Shown: piece after piece, positions 22,951 to 31,345 of the stretch
How positions within the stretch are numbered: position 1 is the stretch's first letter
How the letters are laid out: the number at the start of each line of letters is the position of its first letter
The notes under the pieces: generated by a model
Database searches by the model: none
Told to the model about the DNA's origin: nothing
The model's input: only the letters and a program-made list of their open reading frames with translations
Origin: Thiogranum sp.
Lineage (GTDB): Bacteria > Pseudomonadota > Gammaproteobacteria > DSM-19610
Length of the DNA: 39,392 bases
Reading direction: 5' to 3'
NCBI GenBank assembly: GCA_030148915.1
Contig: JASBSN010000028.1
Coordinates: forward strand, 1 to 39,392
Translations under genes and position numbers: made by a program

Positions 22951-24894
22951 TCAGGCCTTACTGTTATCGTCCTTGACTTCCTCGAACTCGGCATCGACTA
23001 CATCATCGCCGCCGCTGTTGCTGTGCGCAGTTTCCTCCGCCCCGGCGGCAGGGCCCGCGGCTTCCGCCGCACCTTTATCCGCATAGAGCTTCTCGGCCAG
23101 TTTACCGGATTTTTCGCCCAGCTCGGCGGTTTTCGCCTCGATAGCGCCCTTGTCATCGCCTTTCATCGCCTCTTTCAAGGCTTCGATGGCTGAATCGATG
23201 GCGGCTTTCTCATCAGCGCCGACCTTGTCCTCACCCAAGTCCTTGAGTGATTTCTCGGTGGCGTGAATCATATTGTCGGCGGCGTTGCGCACATCGGCCA
23301 GTTCATGGAACTTGCGATCTTCGTCGGCGTGCGATTCGGCATCCTTGACCATGCGCTCGACTTCCTCATCGGACAGGCCGCTGGAAGCCTTGATGATGAT
23401 GTTCTGCTGCTTGCCGGTGCCCTTGTCCTTGGCCGAGACGTTGAGGATGCCGTTGGCGTCGATATCGAACATAACCTCGATCTGCGGTACCCCGCGTGGC
23501 GCCGGCGGTATGTCGGTCAGATCGAAGCGACCCAGCGATTTGTTGCCGCTGGCCACTTCGCGCTCGCCCTGCAGCACGTGTACCGTAACCGCGCCCTGAT
23601 TGTCATCAGCAGTGGAGAACACCTGTTGCGCCTTGGTCGGAATGGTCGTGTTCTTCTCAATCAGCTTGGTCATCACACCACCGAGGGTTTCGATGCCCAG
23701 CGACAGCGGGGTGACGTCGAGCAGCAGTACGTCTTTGACTTCACCACCCAGCACACCACCCTGAATGGCGGCGCCGACAGCCACGGCCTCGTCCGGATTG
23801 ACATCCTTGCGCGGTTCCTTGCCGAAGAACGCCTGCACCTCGGCCTGCACCTTGGGCATACGCGTCTGTCCGCCGACCAGGATCACGTCGTCGATTTCGC
23901 TGACCGACAGGCCGGCGTCTTTCAGCGCCAGCTTGCACGGCTCGATGGTGCGCGTTACCAGCTCTTCGACCAGGGATTCCAGCTTGGCGCGGGTAATCTT
24001 CAGGTTGAGGTGCTTGGGACCGCTGGCATCGGCCGTAATGTACGGCAGATTGACGTCGGTCTGCTGACTGGAAGACAGTTCGATCTTAGCCTTTTCAGCG
24101 GCCTCCTTGAGGCGCTGCATGGCCAGCGGATCACCGCGCAGATCGATACCCTGTTCTTTGTTGAACGTGTCGGCGAGGTAGTCGATCAGGCGCTTGTCAA
24201 AATCCTCACCGCCGAGGAAAGTGTCACCGTTGGTGGACAACACCTCGAACTGATGCTCGCCGTCGATCTCGGCGATTTCAATAATCGAAATATCGAACGT
24301 ACCACCACCCAGATCGTACACGGCGATCTTGGCGTCACCGCGCTTTTTGTCCATGCCGTAGGCCAACGCGGCCGCGGTCGGTTCGTTGATAATCCGTTTG
24401 ACGTCCAGGCCGGCGATTTTACCGGCGTCTTTGGTGGCCTGACGCTGGGAATCATTGAAGTACGCCGGCACCGTGATCACCGCTTCGGTGACCGGCTCGC
24501 CCAGATAGTCTTCGGCGGTTTTTTTCATTTTTTGCAGCACGCGCGCAGAGACTTCCGGCGCGGCCATCTTCTGGCCGTTGACCTCGACCCAGGCATCGCC
24601 GTTATCGGCCTTGATGATTTTATAAGGCACCAAGTCCAGATCTTTCTGCACTTCAGCGTCTTCAAAGCGGCGACCGATCAGGCGCTTGACCGCATAGAGC
24701 GTGTTGGCCGGATTGGTCACAGCCTGTCGCTTGGCGGCCTGGCCGACCAGCACTTCATCGCCACCGGCAAACGCGACAATGGACGGCGTGGTGCGGTCGC
24801 CTTCGCTGTTTTCAATAACGCGTGGCTCACCGCCTTCCATGACCGCGACACAGGAGTTGGTGGTTCCCAGGTCAATCCCAATAATCTTACCCAT
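22951..24894 (-). CDS. dnaK: Chaperone DnaK (Hsp70)
   Basis: DnaK is the central ATP-driven folding chaperone, acting with DnaJ and GrpE. The 647 residues start [20 protein letters not shown] (phosphate-1 loop). [20 protein letters not shown], the phosphate-2 loop [12 protein letters not shown] and the adenosine motif [14 protein letters not shown] follow. The substrate domain carries [20 protein letters not shown], and the tail ends in the usual acidic [12 protein letters not shown]. The ATG at 24894 is preceded by AGGAG with a 10-base spacer; a TTG three codons earlier sits too close to that site. A sigma32 promoter lies upstream and a terminator downstream. Confidence 0.98.
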   Translation of the reverse strand: MGKIIGIDLGTTNSCVAVMEGGEPRVIENSEGDRTTPSIVAFAGGDEVLVGQAAKRQAVTNPANTLYAVKRLIGRRFEDAEVQKDLDLVPYKIIKADNGDAWVEVNGQKMAAPEVSARVLQKMKKTAEDYLGEPVTEAVITVPAYFNDSQRQATKDAGKIAGLDVKRIINEPTAAALAYGMDKKRGDAKIAVYDLGGGTFDISIIEIAEIDGEHQFEVLSTNGDTFLGGEDFDKRLIDYLADTFNKEQGIDLRGDPLAMQRLKEAAEKAKIELSSSQQTDVNLPYITADASGPKHLNLKITRAKLESLVEELVTRTIEPCKLALKDAGLSVSEIDDVILVGGQTRMPKVQAEVQAFFGKEPRKDVNPDEAVAVGAAIQGGVLGGEVKDVLLLDVTPLSLGIETLGGVMTKLIEKNTTIPTKAQQVFSTADDNQGAVTVHVLQGEREVASGNKSLGRFDLTDIPPAPRGVPQIEVMFDIDANGILNVSAKDKGTGKQQNIIIKASSGLSDEEVERMVKDAESHADEDRKFHELADVRNAADNMIHATEKSLKDLGEDKVGADEKAAIDSAIEALKEAMKGDDKGAIEAKTAELGEKSGKLAEKLYADKGAAEAAGPAAGAEETAHSNSGGDDVVDAEFEEVKDDNSKA

Positions 24895-24944
24895 TGTGTT
24901 CAATCTCCTAAATCAAAAATTTGCGCATAAGTTGCTTGCCACCC

Positions 24945-24973
24945 TAGATGGGGGCAGGCGAAGCTAATTCAAG
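24945..24973 (-). promoter_or_regulatory. Sigma32 (RpoH) heat-shock promoter for dnaK
   Basis: On the minus strand CTTGAA (24968-24973) is followed after exactly 14 bases by CCCCATCTA (24945-24953). Both boxes match the RpoH consensus CTTGAA / CCCCATnT, and the spacing equals that of the Escherichia coli dnaK P1 promoter. The -35 box overlaps the grpE stop codon. It lets heat shock raise dnaK independently of the hrcA-grpE transcript. Confidence 0.82.
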
Positions 24974-25571
24974 CCTGCTCGTCGAGCGGTTGATCGTTAC
25001 CGCCGCGAGAAACAATCACCATCGCCGGACGAATCAGCCGATCATTCAACAGATAGCCCTTCTGCACCACCGTAACGACGGTGTTCGGCGCCACATCGCG
25101 ACGCTCCTGCATCGACATCGCTTCATGATACTCTGGATTAAATTGTTCATTTAACGGATTAATTTCTTTAACATTATTTTTCTCTAGCGCCCCGCTAAGC
25201 ATTTTTAGGGTCAGCTCACTGCCCTCTACCAGCTTGGCCGCATCGGTGCCGTCCGCCGCGGCCAGTAGACCCATTTCAAGGCTGTCTTTGACCGGTAGCA
25301 GCTCATTGGCGAACCGCTCCAGGGCGAACTTGTGCGCGTTGGCCAGGTCGCGTTCATGACGCTTGCGCAGGTTGTCGATCTCGGCCTGCAGGCGCAGACA
25401 CTGGTCCCAATGCTCATCCGCCTTGGCACGTGCGTCACTGAGCAGGGCGTGCAACTCCCCGGCCTCCGCGGCGGGCGCATCCAGAGCGCCTTCGTCCAGA
25501 TCGGGAATACCCTCAGATCCAGACTGACCGGTGAACTCGTCTCCGTTAATTGCATTTTCCTCGTTGCTCAT
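24969..25571 (-). CDS. grpE: Nucleotide exchange factor GrpE
   Basis: GrpE releases ADP from DnaK. The 200-residue product has an acidic disordered N-terminus and a long coiled coil (LHALLSDARAKADEHWDQCL, then EIDNLRKRHERDLANAHKFA). The C-terminal beta domain has INPLNEQFNPEYHEAMSMQE, VVTVVQKGYLLNDRLIRPAM and VIVSRGG, the family signature. The ATG at 25571 follows a TTG in the same frame, which I did not use. It lies 118 bases after hrcA and 74 bases before dnaK. No clear promoter was found in the AT-rich hrcA-grpE gap, so it is probably read from hrcA. Confidence 0.96.
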   Translation of the reverse strand: MSNEENAINGDEFTGQSGSEGIPDLDEGALDAPAAEAGELHALLSDARAKADEHWDQCLRLQAEIDNLRKRHERDLANAHKFALERFANELLPVKDSLEMGLLAAADGTDAAKLVEGSELTLKMLSGALEKNNVKEINPLNEQFNPEYHEAMSMQERRDVAPNTVVTVVQKGYLLNDRLIRPAMVIVSRGGNDQPLDEQA

Positions 25572-25689
25572 CAAATACCTCTATCTAACAATATATTACA
25601 GATACTATTTAGTCTAATCTATAGATTTGTTTCGGCCTCAATCCAGCACCTGATCGCTACCGGTATGGCCGGTTGCCTCTATATGCGGT

Positions 25690-26736
25690 TTAATCCTGGG
25701 AATTCAAGGCGGCGCGAAGAATCCGCGCGGTCGCATCCACAATCGGTATCACGCGTTCGTAGGCCATGCGCGTCGGACCGATTACCCCGAGCACACCGAT
25801 GACCTTGCCTTCTACCGAATAGGGCGCGGTCACCAGACTGCACTCGTCGAGCATCTGATACCCGGACTCGTCGCCGATAAAAATCTGCACCCCTTCGTTT
25901 TCCACGCACTGATCGAGCAGACCGAGCAACTCTTTTTTTTCATTGAAGGCCTCGAACAACTGGCGCAATCTGCCGACATCGCAAAATTCGGTCACACCCA
26001 TCAGATTGGTCTGGCCGGCGAGCACATAATCACTGCCCTGCTCGGCGGTACCCAGCACCTGGTCGGCCATTTCCAGCGCTGTGGCCATCATGCGATCGAG
26101 AGTCTCGCGCGTTTCGCGCAGCTCCGAGAGCAGTTTTTCGCGCACTTCGCTGAGCTCCTTGCCGGCGAACTGGGCATTGAGAAAATTGGAAAACTGCTGC
26201 AACTCGGCGCTGCTGTAGCTGCGCGCGGTGTGCAGAATACTGTTACGCACCTCCTTGTTGTTGAGCACCAGCACGGCCAGCACTTTCTTTTCCGAGAGCG
26301 GCAGAAACTCCACCCGCTCGAGCGCCGCGTGGTTGCGCCGCGGCAAAGTGACGATGCCGGCCAGCCGCGTCACATCCGATAACAGGCTGGAGGCCTTCTG
26401 CACCAGCTCCTTGGTATCGACACCGCTGCCCAGGCTCTCTTTCATCGTGCCCACCAGCGACAGCTCCAGCGGCTTTACCGAAAGCAGCGTATCGACGAAC
26501 ACCCGGTAGCCGGACACGGTGGGGACGCGCCCGGCCGAGGTGTGCGGTGAGCGCACCAGCCCCAGCTCTTCCAGATCGGCGATGACATTGCGAATAGTCG
26601 CGGGACTCAGGTTGAGGCCGACGTCGCGCGCCAATACGCGCGACCCCACAGGCTGGCCGTCACGGATGTAGCGCTCCGTGAGAGCCTTCAGCAGGTGTTG
26701 GGCACGTTCGGTCAGTTCCGCCAAGGTGTATCGCAT
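25690..26736 (-). CDS. hrcA: Heat-inducible transcription repressor HrcA
   Basis: HrcA binds CIRCE operators and represses chaperone genes until heat shock, with GroE assisting its folding. The 348 residues have an N-terminal winged helix (LTERAQHLLKALTERYIRDG, SRVLARDVGLNLSPATIRNV, LEELGLVRSPHTSAGRVPT) and a central and C-terminal dimerisation/GAF-like region ending GVIGPTRMAYERVIPIVDAT. The ATG at 26736 is the likely start; a TTG two codons earlier is possible, and no strong ribosome site is visible. It is the first gene of hrcA-grpE-dnaK-dnaJ, and a CIRCE element lies 27 bases before its start, which indicates autoregulation. Confidence 0.95.
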   Translation of the reverse strand: MRYTLAELTERAQHLLKALTERYIRDGQPVGSRVLARDVGLNLSPATIRNVIADLEELGLVRSPHTSAGRVPTVSGYRVFVDTLLSVKPLELSLVGTMKESLGSGVDTKELVQKASSLLSDVTRLAGIVTLPRRNHAALERVEFLPLSEKKVLAVLVLNNKEVRNSILHTARSYSSAELQQFSNFLNAQFAGKELSEVREKLLSELRETRETLDRMMATALEMADQVLGTAEQGSDYVLAGQTNLMGVTEFCDVGRLRQLFEAFNEKKELLGLLDQCVENEGVQIFIGDESGYQMLDECSLVTAPYSVEGKVIGVLGVIGPTRMAYERVIPIVDATARILRAALNSQD

Positions 26737-26763
26737 CGTCAATTTATAGACAGGCGCAACACT

Positions 26764-26790
26764 TTAGCAGTCTCGCTCGGCGAGTGCTAA
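26764..26790. promoter_or_regulatory. CIRCE operator (HrcA-binding site)
   Basis: TTAGCAGTC (26764-26772), nine bases, then GAGTGCTAA (26782-26790). The CIRCE consensus is TTAGCACTC-N9-GAGTGCTAA, so only one of 18 arm positions differs and the spacer is exact. It lies in the divergent hrcA/nadK region, 27 bases before hrcA and 82 bases before nadK, and could therefore affect both. Confidence 0.92.
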
Positions 26791-26872
26791 CGATGATTTC
26801 CTGGTGACGACAAAAGGCCCGCCAAAATAGACAGTTGGCGCAACGCTCAGGAACCGATAGCATAGCCCGCTG

Positions 26873-27751
26873 ATGACAGACGCGTTCACAACCATCGGCC
26901 TGATCAGCAAGCCCGACGACCCGGCGGTGGCCGAGACCCTGGGCGTGCTCTGCCGCGACCTGCTCGCGCGCGGCGCCACCGTGCTGCTCGATGAAACGGC
27001 CGCGGCCGGTTTCGAGCGGCCGCCGGCGGCGGTGCTCGATCGGCAAACCCTGGCCGCGCGCTGCGATCTGGCCATTGTCGTCGGCGGCGACGGCACGCTG
27101 CTCAACGCCGCGCGCAGCCTGGTCGACGCCGAGGTGGCGGTGCTCGGCGTTAATCTCGGCCGGCTGGGGTTTTTGGCCGACGTCTCGCCGGAAGACATGC
27201 CCGAACGCCTGGGCGCTATTCTCGCCGGTGAGTACCAAGAGGAACGGCGTACACTGCTGCACGCCGCGATTATTCGCGACGGCGAAACCCTCAGCGAAAG
27301 CGACGCGCTCAATGACGTGGTGGTGCACAAATGGGACATCGCACGCATGATCGAGCTGGAAACGCGCATCGACCAGCGCCTGCTCAACACGCTGCGCGCC
27401 GATGGCCTGATTGTCTCCACGCCGACCGGTTCCACCGCCTATGCGCTGTCGGGCGGCGGGCCGATCCTCGACCCGGCCCTGCAGGCGCTGGTGCTGGTGC
27501 CGATTTGTCCGCATACCCTGAGCAACCGGCCGGTGGTGGTCAGCGACCGGGTGTGCATAGACATCCGGGTATACGGCTCGGAGGATCGAGAGGCGCAGGT
27601 GACCTGCGACGGCCAGGTCAACTTTCTGCTCGGCGCCGGCGATCTGATCCGTATCCGGCGCAAGGCTCAGACGCTGCGCCTGATCCACCCGGCCCGGCAC
27701 GACCATTTCGCCATTATGCGCAGGAAATTGCGCTGGTCGGAGCAGCCGTGA
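26873..27751 (+). CDS. nadK: NAD kinase
   Basis: NadK phosphorylates NAD to NADP. The 292-residue protein carries the diacylglycerol kinase-like GGDGTLLNAAR (residues ~73-83), the conserved NDVVVHKWDIARMIELET, and the glycine-rich STPTGSTAYALSGGGPI near residue 182. LVPICPHTLSNRPVV and the C-terminal LIHPARHDHFAIMRRKL complete the family pattern. The ATG at 26873 gives MTDAFTTIGLISKP, aligning with known NadK starts. No ribosome site lies at the normal distance. A weak promoter-like pair (TTGGCG, 17 bases, TAGCAT) ends only about ten bases before the ATG. It is divergent from hrcA across the CIRCE site and upstream of recN, the conserved nadK-recN order. Confidence 0.96.
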   Translation: MTDAFTTIGLISKPDDPAVAETLGVLCRDLLARGATVLLDETAAAGFERPPAAVLDRQTLAARCDLAIVVGGDGTLLNAARSLVDAEVAVLGVNLGRLGFLADVSPEDMPERLGAILAGEYQEERRTLLHAAIIRDGETLSESDALNDVVVHKWDIARMIELETRIDQRLLNTLRADGLIVSTPTGSTAYALSGGGPILDPALQALVLVPICPHTLSNRPVVVSDRVCIDIRVYGSEDREAQVTCDGQVNFLLGAGDLIRIRRKAQTLRLIHPARHDHFAIMRRKLRWSEQP

Positions 27752-27841
27752 CGGGCGGCGCTGTTTGCGCAACGAGCCGGTCGCGACCGCTGCCCGGCGT
27801 GCGCCGGACGCTGCACCGCGCAGCCACCACAGACGCCAGCC

Positions 27842-29539
27842 ATGCTGCTATCGCTGCACATTCGTGACTTTGCCATCATCGAGGCGCTGGAGGTGGAATT
27901 CAGCCCTGGCATGAGCGCGCTGACCGGCGAAACCGGCGCCGGCAAATCGATTCTACTGGGTGCGCTCGGACTGCTGCTGGGAGACCGCGCCGAGGCCAGC
28001 AGCGTACGCCACACCAGCGAGCGTGCCGACATCAGCGCCGCTTTCGAGCTCTCTGCCTGCCCGAGCGCGCGCGACTGGTTGCTGGCCCACGAACTGGACA
28101 GCAACGACGACTGCCAGCTGCGCCGCGTCATCAGCCGCGAAGGCCGCTCGCGTGCTTATATCAACGCCACACCGGTACCGGTCGCCTCGTTGCGCGAGCT
28201 CGGTGAGCACCTGGTGGACATTCACGGCCAACACGAACACCAATCGCTGTTGCGTCGTGGCCTGCAGCGCCAACTGCTCGACAAGCACGGCGAGCATCAG
28301 CCTCTGCTCGATGCCCTCAAAGCCCTGCATAGGGAATGGAACGACGTACACGCGGCCATCCGCGCCCTGGTCGGCGGCGATCAGGACCGCGACACACGGC
28401 TGGAATTCCTGCGTTTTCAGCTCCAGGAGCTGGACGCGCTGGCAGTACAGCCCGACGAAGCCGAGCAGCTGCACCGCGAACTGGCGCGTCTGTCGAACGC
28501 CGGAGATTTGATCGAGACCTGTCGCGCGCATCTGCGGCAGCTCTACGAAGAGGATGCCTCGGCCCACGACCGCTTGGGCAAGGCGGCGCACGATCTGGCC
28601 GACCTGGCGGCGCTCGACCCGGCGTTGGGCGAAGCCGGTGAACGGTTCAACACCGCGCTCATTGAGCTGCGCGAGGGCATCGAACAGCTGCGCCATTGCG
28701 AGGCACGCCTGGAGTCGGATCCGGCGCGCCTGCAATGGGTCGAACAGCGACTGGAGGCCCTGCACGACACGGCCCGCAAACACCGCATCGAGGTGGCCCA
28801 GCTGGCGGCGTTTCATCAGCGTATGGTGGGCGACCTCGAAGCCCTGGAGCAGGCCGACGAACAACTGGCGCGGCTGGAACGCACACGCGCCGAGATCGAA
28901 CAGCGCTACCGGAAAACGGCGCAGCAGCTGCACCGCCAGCGCTGCCAGAGCGCCGCGAGCATGGCCGGCAAGGTCACCGAGTGCATGCAGACGCTGGGCA
29001 TGCAGGGGGGGCGGTTCGAGATCCGGGTCACTGCACAAAACCGGGAGGGGCTCTCAGATCAGGGCGATGATACGATCGAATTTCTGGTCAGCGCCAACCC
29101 CGGTCAGCCGCTGCTGGCGCTCGCCAAAGTGGCCTCTGGCGGCGAGCTGTCGCGTATCAGCCTGGCGATCCAGGTAGTGGCCGCACGCGATACCGAAATC
29201 CCCACGCTGATTTTCGATGAAATCGACAGCGGCGTCGGCGGCGCGGTGGCCGAGACCGTCGGGCGGCAACTGCAGAGGCTGGGCCGGCACCATCAGATTC
29301 TCTGTGTCACCCACCTGGCGCAGGTCGCCGCGCAGGCACACAACCAATTACAGATCAGCAAAACCCGCGCCGGCGCCGGCACGCGCACCGGCGTTAAACG
29401 GCTCGACAGCCGACAACGCGTCGATGAGATCGCGCGCATGCTCGGTGGACGGCGCATCACCGATTCGACCCGCCGGCATGCCCGGGAAATGCTGCTGATG
29501 GCGCCCGCCGGTGGCAAGGACAAGGTCGCTTCCCCCTGA
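27842..29539 (+). CDS. recN: DNA repair protein RecN
   Basis: RecN is an SMC-like ATPase used in double-strand break repair. The 565 residues have the N-terminal Walker A GETGAGKSILLGALGLLLGD (residues ~28-47) and the conserved DIHGQHEHQSLL. A coiled-coil middle spans about residues 150-370. The C-terminal signature VASGGELSRISLAIQ is followed by Walker B TLIFDEIDSGVGG and VTHLAQVAAQA. The start MLLSLHIRDFAIIEALEVEF is typical. It follows nadK by 90 bases. No convincing LexA box (CTGT-N8-ACAG) was seen in that gap, so SOS control cannot be claimed. It converges on fur with a 19-base gap. Confidence 0.97.
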   Translation: MLLSLHIRDFAIIEALEVEFSPGMSALTGETGAGKSILLGALGLLLGDRAEASSVRHTSERADISAAFELSACPSARDWLLAHELDSNDDCQLRRVISREGRSRAYINATPVPVASLRELGEHLVDIHGQHEHQSLLRRGLQRQLLDKHGEHQPLLDALKALHREWNDVHAAIRALVGGDQDRDTRLEFLRFQLQELDALAVQPDEAEQLHRELARLSNAGDLIETCRAHLRQLYEEDASAHDRLGKAAHDLADLAALDPALGEAGERFNTALIELREGIEQLRHCEARLESDPARLQWVEQRLEALHDTARKHRIEVAQLAAFHQRMVGDLEALEQADEQLARLERTRAEIEQRYRKTAQQLHRQRCQSAASMAGKVTECMQTLGMQGGRFEIRVTAQNREGLSDQGDDTIEFLVSANPGQPLLALAKVASGGELSRISLAIQVVAARDTEIPTLIFDEIDSGVGGAVAETVGRQLQRLGRHHQILCVTHLAQVAAQAHNQLQISKTRAGAGTRTGVKRLDSRQRVDEIARMLGGRRITDSTRRHAREMLLMAPAGGKDKVASP

Positions 29540-29558
29540 ACCGAGCGCACGGGCAGGC

Positions 29559-29987
29559 TCAGCGGTTTTTCAGCTCCGGGCAGTCGCTGCGGGTACAGTC
29601 GCCGTAAATAATCAGCGAGTGGTCACGAATGGCAAAGCCGGCCTTGCGGGCCACTTTGTCCTGGCAGCGCTCAATGGTTTCTTCGACGAATTCGACCACT
29701 TTGCCGCACTGATTGCAGACGATATGGTCGTGATGGTGCCCTTCGTTCATTTCGAATACCGAGTGGCCGCCCTCGAAATGATGCCGGCTCACCAAACCGG
29801 CGGCCTCGAACTGGGTCAGGACCCGGTAGACGGTGGCCAGGCCGATTTCCTCGTTGCTCTCGAGCAGCAGTTTGTAGACATCCTCGGCACTGACGTGACG
29901 GGTTTCGCTGGTCTCGAGGATCTCCAGAATCTTCATCCTGGGTAAGGTGACCTTGAGACCGGCTTTGCGTAAATCGCTGGATTCCAC
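29559..29987 (-). CDS. fur: Ferric uptake regulator Fur
   Basis: Fur is the iron-dependent repressor of iron-uptake genes. The 142-residue product begins MESSDLRKAGLKVTLPRMKI and has the winged-helix recognition region IGLATVYRVLTQFEAAGLV. The metal-binding stretch is EGHHHDHIVCNQCGKVVEF (regulatory site histidines plus the structural CxxC), with a C-terminal CTRSDC pair. The GTG start at 29987 has AGGAAG at a normal distance. It is divergent from bamE across 89 bases, a common gammaproteobacterial arrangement. No clear Fur box was seen in that gap. Confidence 0.96.
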   Translation of the reverse strand: MESSDLRKAGLKVTLPRMKILEILETSETRHVSAEDVYKLLLESNEEIGLATVYRVLTQFEAAGLVSRHHFEGGHSVFEMNEGHHHDHIVCNQCGKVVEFVEETIERCQDKVARKAGFAIRDHSLIIYGDCTRSDCPELKNR

Positions 29988-30076
29988 TTCTCACTTCCTG
30001 TGCGTCCGGCGTAGGAAACAGCCGGCGTTTCGGTTATCATGCCGCCGGTCCGACGACCGATCAGATGTGGTTCTTG

Positions 30077-30550
30077 ATGCGAAAGCTTCTCATCCTTATT
30101 AGCACGATTGCAAGCCTTTTCCTCGCCGGTTGCAGCAGCGATCCGGTGGTCAGCCGCTTGCCGTTTGTCTACCACATCGATATCCAACAGGGCAATGTCA
30201 TCACCCAGGACATGGTCAATCAACTGCGCCTCGGTATGACCAAGCGCCAGGTGCAGTTCATCCTCGGAGCGCCCCTGTTGACCGATCCCTTTCACGCCCA
30301 GCGCTGGGATTATGTGTATTTGTACAACCCCGGCAGCCACGGCAAGAACGACACCGCCGAACAGCACGTCACGCTGTTGTTCGAGGACGATAAAGTGGCC
30401 GCCATAAACGGCACGCTACAGCCCGAGCCTCAAGGCGAGGCCGCGCCCGCCAATCGCCAGATCACCGTGGTGGTGCCGCCGCAGGAACGCGACGGCGGCG
30501 GCCTCCTCAGTCGTTTCTGGCGCTGGCTGGGTTTCGGCAGAGCGAGCTGA
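30077..30550 (+). CDS. bamE: Outer membrane assembly lipoprotein BamE (SmpA/OmlA)
   Basis: BamE is a lipoprotein of the BAM complex, which inserts beta-barrel proteins into the outer membrane. The ~157 residues start MRKLLILISTIASLFLAGCS, with lipobox LAGC and acylated Cys19. The SmpA/OmlA core follows: YHIDIQQGNVITQDMVNQLR, LGMTKRQVQFILGAPLLTDP, RWDYVYLYNPG and VTLLFEDDKVAAINGTL. The C-terminal extension ends in RFWRWLGFGRAS. The frame opens at an ATG at 30065 (MWFL), but the ATG at 30077 gives a cleaner signal peptide. It is divergent from fur and convergent with ratB. Confidence 0.95.
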   Translation: MRKLLILISTIASLFLAGCSSDPVVSRLPFVYHIDIQQGNVITQDMVNQLRLGMTKRQVQFILGAPLLTDPFHAQRWDYVYLYNPGSHGKNDTAEQHVTLLFEDDKVAAINGTLQPEPQGEAAPANRQITVVVPPQERDGGGLLSRFWRWLGFGRAS

Positions 30551-30577
30551 CACGCGAGCCCAGGCTTCGCTTGCGTG
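30551..30577. terminator. Hairpin between convergent bamE and ratB
   Basis: CACGCGAGC (30551-30559) pairs with GCTTGCGTG (30569-30577), nine pairs including one G-U, around a nine-base loop. It fills the 37-base gap between two convergent genes, as a shared terminator would. There is no T-run on either strand. Confidence 0.35.
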
Positions 30578-30587
30578 GGGTATAGCC

Positions 30588-30926
30588 TCAGTCGCCCTTG
30601 CGCGGCGCGCCGCTGCCCTTATTCATCTGTTTGCCAGCCGCCGCGCGCTGTTTGCGCACCACTTTGGGATCGGCGATCAGCGGGCGGTAGATCTCCACCC
30701 GGTCGCCGGCCTGAAGGATGTGATCGAGCTTCTTCAACTTACCGAAAACACCCGCCTTCATGGTCTGCGGATCGATCTGCGTAAAGCGCTCGAGGATGCC
30801 GGATTGTTCCACCGCCTGGCGCAAGCTGCTGCCGAGCGGCAGCTCGACTTTTAGGATCACCTGTTCATCGGGCTTGGCGTAGGCCACCTCGACGGCGATC
30901 GTCTCAGCGCTTGCCATAGACTTCAC
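30588..30926 (-). CDS. ratB: RnfH-family ubiquitin-like protein RatB
   Basis: This 112-residue UPF0125/RnfH family protein has a ubiquitin-like beta-grasp core: IAVEVAYAKPDEQVILKVEL, LPLGSSLRQAVEQSGILERF and KLKKLDHILQAGDRVEIYRP, with the terminal LIADPKVVRKQRA. The tail is basic. It overlaps ratA by 23 bases from the ATG at 30926; the second ATG, at 30917, would cut this to 14. The family is fixed beside ratA and smpB in gammaproteobacteria, but the role of the protein is not established. Confidence 0.93.
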   Translation of the reverse strand: MKSMASAETIAVEVAYAKPDEQVILKVELPLGSSLRQAVEQSGILERFTQIDPQTMKAGVFGKLKKLDHILQAGDRVEIYRPLIADPKVVRKQRAAAGKQMNKGSGAPRKGD

Positions 30927-31341
30927 CGGCGCGTTTATGAAACGAATCGACCAACGAATTGGCCACTTGACTGAACACCGGACCGACCATCATGCCCAGC
31001 ACGCGGCTGGAAAACTCGAAGTCCATGTCCAGCGAGACCTTGCAGCCGCTGTCACCGAGCGGCTCGAAACGCCAGAAACCGCGCAGGTGTTTAAACGGCC
31101 CTTCCACCAGACTCACCTCGATCATTTTATTTTTCTGATTGCGGTTACAGGTAGTGAAGGATTTTTCCACGCCGCTTTTCGACAGCGCCAGACTGGCGCG
31201 CACTTCGTCGTCGTCGCGCGAGACCACCCGCGCCGCCGAGCACCACGGCAGAAACTCGGGATAGCGTTCGATATCGTCGACCAGCGCGAACATTTCCGCC
31301 GGCGAATACGGCACCAGGGCCGATTTGTTTACCGTAGTCAT
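30904..31341 (-). CDS. ratA: START/COQ10-like protein RatA
   Basis: The 145-residue START-fold protein is related to ubiquinone-binding COQ10. Its motifs are MTTVNKSALVPYSPAEMFAL, VDDIERYPEFLPWCSAARVV, the pocket segment VEGPFKHLRGFWRFEPLG and the C-terminal MMVGPVFSQVANSLVDSFHK. In Escherichia coli RatA was described as blocking 70S ribosome association, while COQ10 homologues support ubiquinone function; which applies here is unknown. It begins four bases after the sodium-symporter stop and overlaps ratB, so the three are probably cotranscribed. Confidence 0.93.
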   Translation of the reverse strand: MTTVNKSALVPYSPAEMFALVDDIERYPEFLPWCSAARVVSRDDDEVRASLALSKSGVEKSFTTCNRNQKNKMIEVSLVEGPFKHLRGFWRFEPLGDSGCKVSLDMDFEFSSRVLGMMVGPVFSQVANSLVDSFHKRAGEVYGKR

Positions 31342-31345
31342 GAAA

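Noticed and set aside
23263-24930. A 555-codon plus-strand open frame opposite dnaK
   Set aside because: It is an antisense shadow produced by codon bias. It has no ribosome site, and dnaK is unambiguous on the other strand.
26744-27772. A 342-codon minus-strand frame opposite nadK
   Set aside because: nadK motifs are clear on the plus strand. The antisense product has no recognisable domain and would cover the CIRCE site.
27752-27841. A LexA box before recN
   Set aside because: CTGTTTGCGCAACGAG resembles the left half only; the ACAG half is missing.
27953-29038. A 361-codon minus-strand frame opposite recN
   Set aside because: recN is complete with Walker and signature motifs; the antisense frame is composition-driven.
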